Part shown: positions 1 to 10,755 of the stretch, piece by piece
How positions within the stretch are numbered: the stretch's first letter is position 1
How the letters are laid out: each line of letters starts with the position of its first letter
NCBI GenBank assembly: GCA_036417435.1
Contig: CM070907.1
Coordinates: 56,094,001-56,158,000 of the forward strand
Direction of reading: 5' to 3'
Length of the DNA: 64,000 nt
Origin: Inia geoffrensis
Taxonomy: Eukaryota > Chordata > Mammalia > Artiodactyla > Iniidae
Program-made: the position numbers and the translations under genes
The notes under the pieces: generated by a model
The model's input: only the letters and a program-made list of their open reading frames with translations
Databases searched by the model: none
What the model was told of the DNA's origin: nothing

Positions 1-275
1 GATATGTTCTTTATGTGGATCCCTAAGAGCAGACATCCTCTCTGAAAAGATGATAGGTCACCTTCCTCAACCAATTAGCTAATTGTCTGAAATCACTCCT
101 CACAGATCAAGGAGCACTGTCTTGTGAATGAACTCAGTTCATGCAAAAAGGAAGAGCCTTTTGTTTCCTTTTGAAGACGCTATTCAACTCTAAGGCCCTT
201 TCCATCTACAAAATTCTAAATTCTACAAATGTGAACAACCGGCTCCAATGAATGAGTCCTTCCGGCTTTATGGCA
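1..275. other. Unassigned non-coding DNA
   Basis: No repeat family, long frame or RNA gene was recognised before the first SINE. The stretch is of ordinary AT-rich composition without obvious tandem structure. Confidence 0.4.
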
Positions 276-504
276 AATGAGTGCTTTTTTTTTTTTTTCT
301 GCGGTACGCAGGCCTCTCACTGCTGTGGTCTCTCCCGTTGCGGAGCACAGGCTCCGGACGCGCAGGCTCAGCGGCCATGGCTCACGGGCCTGTGGCAGCG
401 GCATGTGGGATCTTCCCGGACCAGGGCACGAACCCGTGTCCCCTGCGTCGGCAGGCGGACTCTCAACCACTGCGCCACCAGGAAAGCCCAATGAGTGCTT
501 TTTT
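276..504 (-). mobile_element. CHR-type SINE, GC-rich short form, with TSD
   Basis: An antisense copy reads from a poly(T) run (the A-tail) through 'gcggtacgcaggcctctcac' to the tRNA-like head ending 'caccaggaaagccc'. The body is about 286-489. Direct repeats 'aatgagtgctttttt' flank it at about 276-290 and 490-504, which marks target-primed insertion. This is the short form with a 'gtaccgc + A' 3' end (sense), which I associate with cetacean genomes. Several 80-100 codon frames here, on both strands, are by-products of its GC-rich sequence and are not genes. Confidence 0.9.
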
Positions 505-1376
505 GACTACAGGTTTTTGAAAGAAAAAATTGTTTTTCTTTTTAAATGTAGTTTCCTGACTGTACCAGGTGTGAAATGGTAAATCAAAGAACAAGCAGTG
601 CTGTTGGGCATCCTTTGTTGTTTCCCTCAAATCTTGCCAGACTCATACCATCCTGGATGTTTTCTAGTCTGCTGACCAAGCCAGGTCTTCTCGGAAAATC
701 TGCAGACTGACTGCTCAATTCTAGTCAAACCATAGTATCAAATTCTAAAAGTTCAGGGCTACCTGGAAGATTGGTAGCTGGTTCTCACTACATAAAGAAG
801 AGTGAGTGGCCCCTTTTCTGTGGCTAATACTAGGAACTGGAAACAACCTCCATCTCTGGCCTACTGGGAGAAGATGGGCTGAGAATCAATCACCTTGCAT
901 TGAGTGACAACACACCCTTATTTACACTATTTGCATACTATCTCTCACTGACCCTTATTTTCCTGCTTCCAAACAGTGCTATTTTATTCAGGTATCGACC
1001 CTTTCCTGTGCCATTCCCCCTACTACTTAGATGTGTTTCTTCAAAAGTCTAAAATCCCACAAGCAAAGCATAGAAAAAAAGGGAAAGCCCAAACCTCTTG
1101 CAGCTGAGACTATTGGGAACACTTTACTGGAGATGTAATATAAGAGCTAAATTAAGGACGGACAGAGTTTTAATAAATAGAGATGGGGGAAGGAGTAAAA
1201 GGAAGTTCCCCAGGAAAGGGAGAATGGAAAGAGTACATATCATGTAATAGATACCATGCTTTCACATAAATTCTCATCTATAGCTTATAATAGACAATGC
1301 CGGAAAAGGCGGGTAATATAATTCTCTCAAGTCCTTTCGACAGTTTAAGAAATTTGACCCAGGTTACAGAGCGAAT
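505..1376. other. Unassigned non-coding DNA
   Basis: No repeat or coding signal was recognised between the first two SINEs. Short A-runs occur near 1074-1081. Confidence 0.4.
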
Positions 1377-1624
1377 AAGAAGTGAATCAAGGGGCTTCCC
1401 TGGTGGCGCAGTGGTTGAGAGTCTGCCTGCCGATGCAGCAGGACACGGGTTCGTGCCCCGGTCTGGGAGGATCCCACATGCTGCGGAGCGGCTGGGCCCG
1501 TGAGCCATGGCTGCTGAGCCTACGCATCCGGAGCCCGTGCTCCATAACAGGAGAGGCCACAACAGTGAGAGGCCCACTTACCGCAAAAAAAAAAAAAAAA
1601 AAAAAAAAAAGAAGTGAATCAAGG
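1377..1624 (+). mobile_element. CHR-type SINE, GC-rich short form, with 16-bp TSD
   Basis: A sense copy starts 'ggcttccctggtggcgcagt' at about 1393 and ends with a pure A-tail to 1610. The perfect TSD 'aagaagtgaatcaagg' occupies 1377-1392 and 1609-1624. The head keeps recognisable RNA polymerase III box A (tggcgcagtgg) and box B-like (ggttcgtgcc) sequences, as expected for a tRNA-derived SINE. The perfect TSD and uninterrupted tail suggest a relatively young insertion. Confidence 0.92.
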
Positions 1625-2209
1625 TCTCAAACCCATATCTAGCTCCAAATCCTCTCTTTCCCCCACGACACTGATGAGCAATGGCATGGAGGCGGGAAAG
1701 GACAAGGCTCATTTAGGGAATGGGAACTAAGCCAATACAGTAGGCAAGGGTGTAGCAGCTTCTGAGTATATGCTCTTTGGGAGTCACCATTTAAAGAAAA
1801 GAGCCCCGAGAGACAGGCCCCACTAGTGCTATCAGGTGTAACCACAGTGAAAGTGTTGAGCATTTTGACAAGATAAATCAGAATAGATAGTAAGTCCTAT
1901 CTTTTAAGAAACCATCAGTAGTCCTAGAGCCGATGACCCTCGTTCAGGACCATGATGGTTGCTTCCTTCATCATCTCCACTTGGCAGCATATTCACATTG
2001 AACCTAAATACTATCTGAGCCTTGACCCCACTGTGTACTCGTGACCCAGCTCATATACAGAAGGCAGTGATTATTCAAAGGGACTACGTGGGCATCTCCT
2101 GACATACCTGCATTTTGAATACATATATGGATTCCCCCCAAATATCTCATGGTATTTTTCCATTTACCAACATTACTCCTTTTCCTATTTCTCTATTCAC
2201 AGGCTCTAA
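1625..2209. other. Unassigned non-coding DNA
   Basis: Nothing recognised. A short minus-strand frame at 1639-1863 has no family resemblance. Confidence 0.4.
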
Positions 2210-2305
2210 AATGAGGCCTAGACCATAGCAGTCACTTACTAAAAGTTTACTGAAAAAATGATACATAATAGACATTCAATAAATGTCGAGTGAATAAATG
2301 AACTG
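2210..2305 (+). repeat. L2-like 3' end fragment
   Basis: The run 'gacattcaataaatgtcgag' followed by 'tgaataaatgaac' matches the characteristic 3' terminus of L2 ('...gctcaataaatgtttgttgaatgaatga'). The copy is short and diverged. Confidence 0.45.
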
Positions 2306-3119
2306 GATGTTTCTGTTAGAAGTGGATGAGAGATGTTAAGCCATAGACTCAAGGTTAGAGTATTGGGGTACAATGTAAAGTAAGATGGTAAATACAAGCT
2401 AGAGCCACCAGACAGGCTGGGGGGTCTGGTGAAAGCCAAGCACAGGAATTTTACTTCATTTTATAGGCACCAAAAAAGAGAATCCTCAATGTTGCTGAGG
2501 ATAAAAAAAATCTCGGGCATGATGGTAGGGAGGGAGGGGGGTGGTATACCCCAAAATGATTCCAGATTTTCAGTTAACAGCCTGAAGGTACCAAACAACT
2601 GTTGAGAAGACAGTGAACCCCCTGAAGGGAGAGGGCCAAGAAGATGTGTAGAAAGCAGAATCCTTGTCCTTGTTTCACAGAGTTCCTCACCCTTTCCTAT
2701 GATAGCAAAGGTCTAATTCTTCCCTCACTCTTCTCTCTCTATTGCCACCTTACCCGTTGTCTCAGTTATTCTTCTCTTCAGGAATCCTCTGACCACTCCT
2801 CAAAATTCCTGATGCAAGTTACTTGATTGGGTAAGTGTAACGTGTCATAGCCTCAGAACTGTTTAAAATGCCTCAGAATTTCCAACCTCTGTGGGAGAGA
2901 AAGGCCAGTGTAAATATATCGTGTTCCCGTCCCTGTGGACAAGACAAACTTCGCCTACTCAGTTCTGGTCAGAGCCAAAACTCAGTGAAATGATTTCTTT
3001 CAGCCCACCCTACTAAATATAAGGAGTACCTCACTACGCGGCCCATGCAAGCAAGTAGGCTCAGAGAAATAAAAACATCTACCTACCTTTTTGTTTTCCT
3101 TCCCTTCTGCCTATACCCT
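2306..3119. other. Unassigned non-coding DNA
   Basis: Mostly unassigned. A G-rich run near 2528-2541 (GGGAGGGAGGGGGG) could form a quadruplex. C/T-rich text around 2680-2780 may be diverged L2 but is too degraded to call. Confidence 0.35.
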
Positions 3120-3630
3120 AGTGAACGCTATGAACTGATTTGTCCAGAACTCACCCCTGTGCCTTTGCTCAAGATCATCCTCACACCTCCTGTACCCACA
3201 ACCTCACTCTCTGATTGTGCTGAAATTATGCTCCTCCTTTAGGGACTTCTCTGGTGGTCCAGTGGTTCAGACTCTGCCTTTCCAATGCAGGGGACATGGG
3301 TCTGATCCCTGGTCGGGGAACTACGAAATTATGCTCCTCCTTCAAGGCTACCTCGAATGCTACCTCCTCTGTGCTGTTTTCTCTTATCTTTTAAATGAAA
3401 TGCAAAGCCTTCCACATTTAAACCCCTTTAACACCTTATCTGCTACAGAAAGACTTCTGAGATAGTTTCTCATGAATACTTCTCATCTCCAGTTCTAATC
3501 CCTTCATAAGACATTAGTTTTGAGGCCAGGGGCTATGTCATTTGGACATTCCCCATCATTCCCAGTGCAGCGTCTGTACTTAGTACAAGTAGGAGGCTAT
3601 CAAATACTTGCTGAAATAAACTAATGAAAT
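3120..3630 (+). repeat. L2 fragment interrupted by a short SINE
   Basis: Text resembling the L2 3' portion ('gctcctcctt...gctacctcctctgtgctg', later 'ccagtgcagcgtctgtactt' and 'tacttgctgaaataaa') runs across this interval. A short SINE at 3241-3324 splits it cleanly. Removing the SINE and one TSD copy restores continuous L2-like sequence. Confidence 0.55.
3222..3342 (+). mobile_element. Tail-less short tRNA-head SINE with 18-bp TSD
   Basis: An 84-bp insert at 3241-3324 starts 'agggacttctctggtggtcc', carries the box B-like 'ggtctgatccctgg' and stops at 'ggggaactac' without an A-tail. The 18-bp repeat 'gaaattatgctcctcctt' flanks it at 3222-3239 and 3325-3342, allowing a clean reading of the event. 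The sequence belongs to the shorter CHR/Bov-tA-like lineage (head with 'ggtggtccagtgg'), not to the GC-rich short form at 1377. Confidence 0.85.
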
Positions 3631-3639
3631 TATTACTTT

Positions 3640-3740
3640 CAATGAGCTTTCATATATATTATTTCAGGGCATGATTATCCCTATTTTACAAACAGGAAAA
3701 TGAAGGCTCATAAAAGTTAAGTGATTCAGAAAACAGACCA
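3640..3740 (-). repeat. MIR fragment
   Basis: 'ccctattttacaaacaggaa' followed by 'aatgaaggctca' and 'gttaagtgattcag' is the antisense MIR core (consensus 'ccattttacagatgaggaaactgaggctcagagaggttaag'). Confidence 0.6.
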
Positions 3741-3867
3741 TGCTTTCCACAGAAGCTGAGATAAAAGGCCCACACAGAGGATGCAGATTGAATCTGGGCA
3801 CTTCTTGGATAACTGCTCCCACCTTTTATTGAACAACCCACTGAGAACATAAACTGGTACATTTTGG

Positions 3868-4060
3868 GGGAATAAATCTGTTGACATGTATATCAAGAGT
3901 CATAAAGAAATTCATAAAACCTGAGCCAGTATGTCTATTTCCAGAAATCCATCTAAAGAAAATATCTAGAGATGTGGACAGACTTATGCATGAAGATGAC
4001 CACTGTACTATTGTTCAAAATAATGATAAAATCTGTAAAATCTTCTGTTTTCCAATGGAC
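3868..4060 (+). repeat. Old L1M ORF2 fragment
   Basis: 'ttccagaaatccatctaaag' and 'gatgtggacagacttatgca' correspond to the 3' part of L1 ORF2, heavily diverged. The 83-codon frame at 3881-4132 overlaps it and is not a gene. Confidence 0.5.
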
Positions 4061-4343
4061 AGACTGAAAATAAGTTTATATCTCTTTCTTCCCAGATCCC
4101 AAAGATGTGACAAAGTAGTACAAAGGGATTAAATTAATACCTGTGGTTAGGGTGGGGAAAAAGAAATAAAAGAAGAACTAGACCAGAAATTTTTAACACT
4201 TTTCAAAAGATGGAAAGTAGAGGTACCTACACATAACCCAAGTGGAAGGAAGTCAGAAAAAGGAACATGGGAGAAAACTGCATGCAGTATCCAATGCTGC
4301 CCCTTGATGAGGCTGGGAAAAGTGCCATGTTGAAGATTAGAGC

Positions 4344-4628
4344 AGCACCGTCCAACAGAAATGTAATGTGAGTCACATACATAATCTTGAAATTTATTTT
4401 TACACTTAAAAAGTAAAAGTAAGTAGGTGACATTAATTTTAATAATATATCCAAAATATCATCATTTTAACACATAAGCAACATAAAATGATTTTGGGGG
4501 GGTTGTTTTTCTTTGAAATCTGATGTGTATTTTACATTTACAGCACATTTTAATTCAGATGAGCCAGGTTTCAAGTGCTCAACAGCTCACACTTGGCTAC
4601 TGGCTAATGTAATCCATCGCGCAGAATT
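4344..4628. mobile_element. hAT-like non-autonomous DNA transposon (MITE)
   Basis: The left end 'cagcaccgtccaacagaaat' and the right part with 'caagtgctcaacagctcaca' and 'ttggctactggctaatg' match a common mammalian non-autonomous hAT-type element that I recognise by sequence but cannot name securely. A second copy lies at 13746-13902 in the opposite orientation. It is internally AT-rich and has no coding capacity. Confidence 0.6.
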
Positions 4629-4639
4629 AGAGGATAAGG

Positions 4640-6005
4640 AGAGCAGGGTCAGGAAGAGGAGCAGAAATTAAAATGATTAACTGCAGCGTTGTCTAAAGAA
4701 CCATCTGGGCAAAACATTTTAGATATGCAAGGACTTAGAAAGTTTAACTCCTATGCATTCTTTCTGAAAAAACTACCATGGATACCTTACAGCAAAATGA
4801 AAAGGAATTTTAAGAAAGAAGACGACATAGGGTGCAAGAAAGGAGATTTAACCCAGGACTTCAGTAAAATGGTAGCAGGCCTTGAAAGTAGAAACAGAAC
4901 TGTCTGGACTTAGAGGAGAATGTGTCAAGATGCAAGTCATTTCCCTACAACAAACAGTATGATTAAGAAGCTAAATGATGTTATTAGTCATAAGGTACAG
5001 GCAGATGCTTCTTTCTTCAGTCCGGGAAAAAAAAGGCAATTAGAAACTCCAAGGAAAACAAAAAGAAAAGACAAGGTATAAACATGAAGCAAAGAAAATG
5101 TGGCAAGTGATATAATGTAGAAAGAGAATCTATTTGATCTTGATGTTTGGAATATTCTCCTTTAAATGTCCCAGGTTTAGTATCATTGAACCTTATTTTC
5201 TTCCTATGAATCAAATCATGCAACTCAGCTCTGTTGTGATATGTACATAATTGTAATATTGCAAAGGGTATACACTAGTTGTTAATTCTTAGAATCAATC
5301 CACAGGTAAAACTCAACACTTACTTATTTTATAGATCTGAATGTAAATATTATTTAGCCATACAATACATACCTTAAGATATGAAGGGACTAATTTTCTC
5401 ATCTTGACCTGTCGCAGAGTCAAAATATTCTGTATACAGTTAGAGAGGGAAAAACAGAATTTTAGGCCGAATTGGTAAGCTGCATGTGACAAGTTTGACT
5501 AAGGGGCTTTAATGATTCAATGATGCCTGTTTCCTTACCTAAGAAAACTAAGGCTCCAGTGTCCTAGTGGTACAAAGTGGTTTCATGAGTGAGTCACACT
5601 GCAGCCATTAAATTACCCTCAGAGTTTACAATAAGTGTTTTTAAGCTTAAAGTGTTAAGTGAAATAAACTGTATCCAAAATTGTAGAGACAGTATGAAGC
5701 CTAGGCAAATGGAAGGAAATCCGAGCTACATTTACGTATAAGGAGAGATTTAGGTTAGAGTTAAGTAATCACCAGACTTCTAAGAGGCAATCCTGAAGAG
5801 GCGTGGGAATCTAGTTGAGGAGACAAAAGTGGTACAAGGAATAGTCAAAGTTAAGTGTTAGGCACTGGTACTACCTCTGATCTCTCTCTGTAATCATTCC
5901 CTCTTTCCCAAAACAGTTTGTACTCATTAAATATTCACAAATTTAGATGATCAAGGCTACCTGAATGATTTAGGATGGCCAAGGAACCATCAAACTAGGC
6001 AGAAT
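4640..6005. other. Unassigned AT-rich DNA
   Basis: No repeat family or coding frame was recognised. Only frames below 75 codons occur. This is among the longest stretches of the first 10 kb without a recognisable repeat. Confidence 0.35.
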
Positions 6006-6442
6006 AGTCAAGGAAGGCTTGTTTTTTAAATTGAAATATAGTTGCTGTACAGTGTTACAGGTGTTCAATATAGTGATTCACAATTTTTAAAGGTTGTACT
6101 CCAGTATTATAAAATATTGGCTATATTCCCTGTGCTGTACAACATATCCTTATAGTTTATTTTATACCTAAAATTTGTACCTCTTAGTCCCCTGTGCCTA
6201 TATTGCCCCTTCCTGCTTCCTTCTCCCCATTGGTAACTGCTAGCTTGTTCTCTCTGGGAGACCACTTCTTTTTTGTTATATTCATTAGTTTGTTGTATTT
6301 TTCAGATTCCACATGTAAGTAATACCAAACAGTATTTGCCTTTCTCTGTCTGATTTATTTCACTTAGCATAATGCACTCCAAGTCCACCCATATTGCTGT
6401 AAATGGCAAAATTTCATTCTTTTTTATGGCTAAGTAGTATTC

Positions 6443-6513
<71 letters not shown>

Positions 6514-6788
6514 CACCACATCTTTTTTATCTATTCATCTGTTGATGGACACTTAGGTTGCTTCCTTATCTTGGCAATTGTAAATAATGCTGCTATGAAC
6601 GCTGGGGTACATGTAACCTTTTAGAATTACTGTCTTTGTTTCTTTCAGACATATATCCAGGAGTGGAATTGCTGGGTCACATGGTAGTTCTGTTTCTAGG
6701 TTTTTGAGACACCTCCATCCTGCTTTTCATGCAGTGGCTGCATGAATTTACATTCCCACCAACAGTGTATGAAGGTCAAGGGAGGCTT
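6006..6788 (-). mobile_element. 5'-truncated L1 3' end, antisense, with TSD
   Basis: The body at 6021-6773 begins with the antisense 3' terminus ('ttgaaatatagttgctgtac') and runs through 3' UTR into the ORF2 C-terminus, ending at 'ttcccaccaacagtgtatga'. The imperfect TSD 'agtcaaggaaggctt' / 'ggtcaagggaggctt' lies at 6006-6020 and 6774-6788. A compound (TC)n(TA)n microsatellite at 6446-6512 interrupts it at the consensus site where ORF2 reads 'acatatatacaatggaatat'. Only the last part of ORF2 is present, so the copy is inactive. Confidence 0.88.
6446..6512. repeat. (TC)n(TA)n compound microsatellite in L1
   Basis: About 14 TC units run directly into about 19 TA units, with one 'ac' interruption near 6491. 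The tract replaces the short TA run of the L1 consensus. Confidence 0.95.
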
Positions 6789-7394
6789 CTTGGAAGAACT
6801 AAGTCCTGAACTGTATCTCAAAGGATATGTAGGTTTGAACACGGTAATCGTGGAGACCACAGAATCCTTAATGATTGCAAAGGCGAAGCAGAAACCAGCC
6901 CCCAGACTGAAGTGCAAAGGAGACTCCCATGGAAGAGAGGAAAATGAGGCCAGCTGGAAGGCACGGTAACCAGATGGTACTGAGAGACACTGACTTATTC
7001 TCCTTCCACCACCAACACAGAGATGAATGTTTTTCAGGGCTGTATTTAAGAAGATGGAGGTATAGCTCCCAAATATGTAGGCTGGGTTCCCTCCTTCCTC
7101 CCATCAACCTATACTTGATCCTCTGTATCAGACAGTCTTTTCTCCTCTACTCCTCTCGCAACTCACATTTCTCTAAGTTTCTCACTAGCAAACAATCACA
7201 CCAAAGACGGAAGAGTTTTCTTCCAGAGACTAGGACAATCTACTTGGCAGCTAGTTGGACAATCTTACAGGTGGATGACTACAATGTTTTAACCTCCATG
7301 GCTGGACTTTGAAATTAGACTGCCCAGCTCAGCCAAAGAGAAAGCAGTATATCTGTTATTAAATAGGGTTCTGTACTCAAAAAACATCCTTTAT
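6789..7394. other. Unassigned non-coding DNA
   Basis: A 127-codon plus-strand frame at 6929-7312 crosses this region. Its translation shows no domain, low-complexity signal or family resemblance and it is best treated as chance. Confidence 0.3.
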
Positions 7395-7500
7395 AAGTCT
7401 CAAACACCCCTGCTTTGTACGTTCTAGGAGCTGGGATTCAAACCTACAAACTTCTCACTCCAAAGTTCCATGCTCTTCTCCCTATACCCTACTGCCTCAT
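7395..7500 (-). repeat. MIR 5'-end fragment
   Basis: 'ggagctgggattcaaaccta' and 'ccaaagttccatgctcttct' followed by 'ctactgcctca' follow the antisense MIR head ('gccgggattcgaacccaggtctg...ccatgctcttaaccactacgctatactgcctc'). Confidence 0.55.
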
Positions 7501-8285
7501 AGAAAGTAAGGAAGAAGAGGGTGTGAAGTTACCAAAGCTAAAGTGTTGCAAAGCAAGAACCCAGAGGTACAGCCTGTTATCTTTACATTCCCTCCAGCAT
7601 TTTTTAAAAGAAACAAAACAGTCCTGCTAACTAAGACTCAGAGATTCCTCGAACATGACAAAAGTGAACAGCCTTAAACAGACTTTTCTTTAAAGGGCGG
7701 GAGGGCACATTAAATATCAGAGGATGGGGGACTTCTCTCACATGATTCTGTCCCGGCTGAAAGGAAGTTTCAGAGAAAAGACTATTTACCCAGCAAGACC
7801 ACAGTATCTAAGAGATTCCAGAAGGCGGTAGTGAGTTAGAGAGAGGGAAAGAATGGAGGCTGACTCACTATTTGTTTTCCAAAAATAAAAACTCAAACCA
7901 AACACAGTGAGACTCAGCCATCCAGCTGGGTACTCCAAGGATTAACTGCCTGTGTGGCCAGGCACTTAACTTCATATTTCTGACGGACCAGCTATAAAAT
8001 GGAAAAAGAACTCAGAATAAGGCTTCTTGTCAAGAGAGCACCAAGAAAATTGTATTTACAGCTTCTGAAATACAAACAAGCGCAAATGGTCTGACATGGA
8101 ACCCCTGGATTCCCTAGGTCCCAACATCCTTGCTGTGAATAATGTCATAATAAGGTCAGGCTAGGGATATGAATGTCCTCAGAATGGCAGTGCCACCTCA
8201 TGTTTTTATATCCTCTTCACAGGTTACAGCTGGACATTTTAAAATATAGATTCTAATTCAATGTTGAAAACAAAATGCCAGCATA
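7501..8285. other. Unassigned non-coding DNA
   Basis: No repeats or coding frames of note were recognised. Confidence 0.35.
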
Positions 8286-8465
8286 ATAGAGTGGAAAGCA
8301 TATGGGCTTTGGTGTTACGTAATCATGGGCTTGAATCTTGGCTGTATGACTTGAACAAGTTACTTAATATTTCTGAGACTTCTTTTCCTCATCATTAAAA
8401 TGGGGATAATTATCTATCTTAGAACATTTATTTATTGAGAATTAAAGTTCCTGATACGTAAGATA
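8286..8465 (+). repeat. MIR
   Basis: A sense MIR with 'agagtggaaagcatatgggc', 'gggcttgaatcttggctgta', 'acttgaacaagttacttaat' and 'tcattaaaatggggataatt' covers most of the consensus in order. Confidence 0.8.
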
Positions 8466-8471
8466 CTCAAA

Positions 8472-9640
8472 AGATAACTTCCATATTAACCCTTACCTCA
8501 CACCATGTACAAAAATTAACTTAAAATGGATCACAGATATAAGTGTAAAAGCTCCTAGAAGAAAATATTAGAGAAAAATTCTTGTGACCTTGAGGCAGAT
8601 AAACAAACAAAAAACAATCATAAAAGAAAAAAAGAAAAAACAGACCATCAAATTTCAAAGCTTTTGCTCCCCAAATGGGACCATTAAAAAAATGAAAAGG
8701 CAAGCCAGCCTGGGAGAAAACATTCACGTGTTTTCACAGAAAGAAAAACCTCACATATTTCTATCTTACAAAAAGCTGGTATCCAAACCGTGTTTAAAAA
8801 CTCATAAGCTCAATAACAAGAAGATAAACTATACCATTTTAAAAATAGGCAAAAGATTTGAAAAGGGGCGACACAAAAGAAGCTAGACCAGTTATCACCC
8901 AAAAAGTTTATTAGATATTAGGGAAATGCAAATTAAAACCACAATGAAATACTGTTACCTGTAAACCCATTAGAATGGCTAAAATTAAAAAGACTGACCA
9001 TACTAAGGGCTGGTGAGGGTGTCAAGCATCTGAAATCACACACATATACTGTCGGTGGGAACGTAAGATGGAACAGACAGCTTGGAAAACAGGTGGGCAG
9101 TTTTTTAAAAAGTTTAACCAACAACTACCATATGACCCAGCCATTCGCATCCAGGGTATTTACCTGGGAGAAGTAAAAATACATGCCCACACAGAGATGT
9201 GCAAATGAATGCTCATATCAGCTTTGCGTAAAATAGCCAAAAACTGCAAACAACCCAAATGTCCGTCAACAGGCGGTATAGCTATACAATGGAATAGAAC
9301 TCAGTGACAAAACAGATGTATGCAACAACATGGACACATCTAAAACATCATTATGCTGAGTGAAGGAAGCCAGACAAAAAGTGTACAAACGGTATGCATC
9401 TATTCATAAAATGCAAACTAATTTATAGTGACAAGAGATGACTGCTTGCCTGGGGCAGAGGGCAAAAGGAAAGGAAAGAACATTGAAGAGACGAGGAATC
9501 CTCGGGGGCTGACACTGATGTGCTGTATCTTGACTGTAGGAGTAACTTCACGGGTATAGACAACTGTCACACTCACTGAATTTAGGCAGATGCAGTTCAC
9601 TGTGTGTAAATTATCCCTTAAAGTTGATAAGGAAAAAAGA
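8472..9640 (+). mobile_element. Old L1M, ORF2 C-terminal part and 3' UTR
   Basis: The sense order of L1 ORF2 landmarks is visible: 'aaaattaacttaaaatggat', 'ttgctccccaaatgggacca', 'ggctggtgagggtgtcaagc', 'atatgacccagccattcgca', 'aacccaaatgtccgtcaaca' and 'ctatacaatggaatagaact'. A 3' UTR follows to about 9640. Many stops and indels break the frame. The divergence places it among old mammalian L1M subfamilies. The 100-codon frame at 8584-8886 is a broken remnant of ORF2. Confidence 0.8.
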
Positions 9641-9775
9641 AAAACCAAATGCACTTTGCTACTCCTACTGCCACTAGAATCAAGTTAGAAAGTTCCTATT
9701 GCCTACCTCATGGCCACAGGGAAAATGAAAACTGTACACAAGTTGCTGAGGAAAGGGGCGGTTCTGCAGAAACCT

Positions 9776-9985
9776 TTTTATTTATTGAAGATCAATCAGG
9801 TGTTTGGCAATGTGCTAGGCATTTTATTCACATTACCTTATTTAATTCTAGCAAATTTGATGAGATAGGCTCTAATGTCTCTATTACAGATGAGGAAACA
9901 GGCTCAGCCACCCAGATGGTAAATGGTAGGTTTGGATTCAATGATGGATCTGGAATCAAACCGGGTAAGCTTGACTTCAAAAGAC
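9776..9985 (-). repeat. MIR
   Basis: 'aatgtgctaggcattttatt', 'cattaccttatttaattcta' and 'attacagatgaggaaacagg' give the antisense MIR. The 185-codon frame at 9649-10206 passes through it and therefore is not a protein gene. Confidence 0.75.
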
Positions 9986-10654
9986 AATGCTATTATTTCC
10001 TACAATGCTTAGGGCATCCTCAGGAAGGCAAAGCCCTGATGGCCCAAAGACAGGAAGAGTTCCTGGAGATTTTCTTCATCAGGACTGGCAAATCCTCTCA
10101 AGTCTTTCTCAAAGGGGAGGGAGGGTGGGAGGTGACGTACGCCTCTGCTCGTGAGACTAAGGAGAATCCTCTCCCTCAGCTCCAGCATCTGCTGGTATTT
10201 TGTTAACTCCTGGCTCCTCCATACTCACCCACCCACTGGTTTCCCAGAGAAAAAAAGCCAAAATATCTTGGCTGAACAGGAGAATGGGTCACAGATGACA
10301 GAGGTAAAAAAACAAAACAACGATTACATGAAGTTCTGCAATAAGCTTTTTAAAAGCAAAAACAAAGTGCACACTTCCATGTTCTGCACTTTCCTTGTTC
10401 TCTTTGAGTTGTCCATCTTAAACATTCTACTGTCTACGTTTTCATTCATCACAATGGAAAAAGTGAGGCCAATGGGTCATGCTGAAAGTTTAAATAAATT
10501 TACAGTCTTCCTATCTCAGGCCGGTTGTAGCCCAGCTCCCCTGAAGCTAGGCCAACAGATCAAGGGGAGGGTGGCTTGAGATGCAGACAGTGGGCCACAG
10601 ACAGAAAATATGGGAAACTCAGATCTGGAGGGGTAGTTCAGGATAGGGACCAAC
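9986..10654. other. Unassigned non-coding DNA
   Basis: Two overlapping plus-strand frames (to 10206 and 10151-10579) cover the region. Neither translation shows a recognisable domain. Confidence 0.3.
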
Positions 10655-10755
10655 TCTGAGCTCAGAGAGCACAGACCTGGGTTCTGGGATTAACACCGTC
10701 TAATCATCTGTGAGGCTTTGGCAAGTCACCTTCTCTCTCTGAGCCTCAGAAGATT
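10655..10755 (+). repeat. MIR fragment
   Basis: 'gcacagacctgggttctggg', 'tgaggctttggcaagtcacc' and 'tctctgagcctcagaag' follow the sense MIR core. Confidence 0.65.

Noticed and set aside
1391..1470. Possible tRNA gene from box A and box B-like sequences
   Set aside because: This is the tRNA-derived head of a CHR SINE; it lacks a complete cloverleaf and a tRNA 3' end, and the same holds for the other SINE heads.
6929..7312. 127-codon plus-strand open frame
   Set aside because: No family resemblance, no codon-pattern or motif evidence of coding.
9649..10206. 185-codon plus-strand open frame, the longest outside L1
   Set aside because: It runs through an antisense MIR at 9776-9985 and shows no domain, so it is a chance frame.
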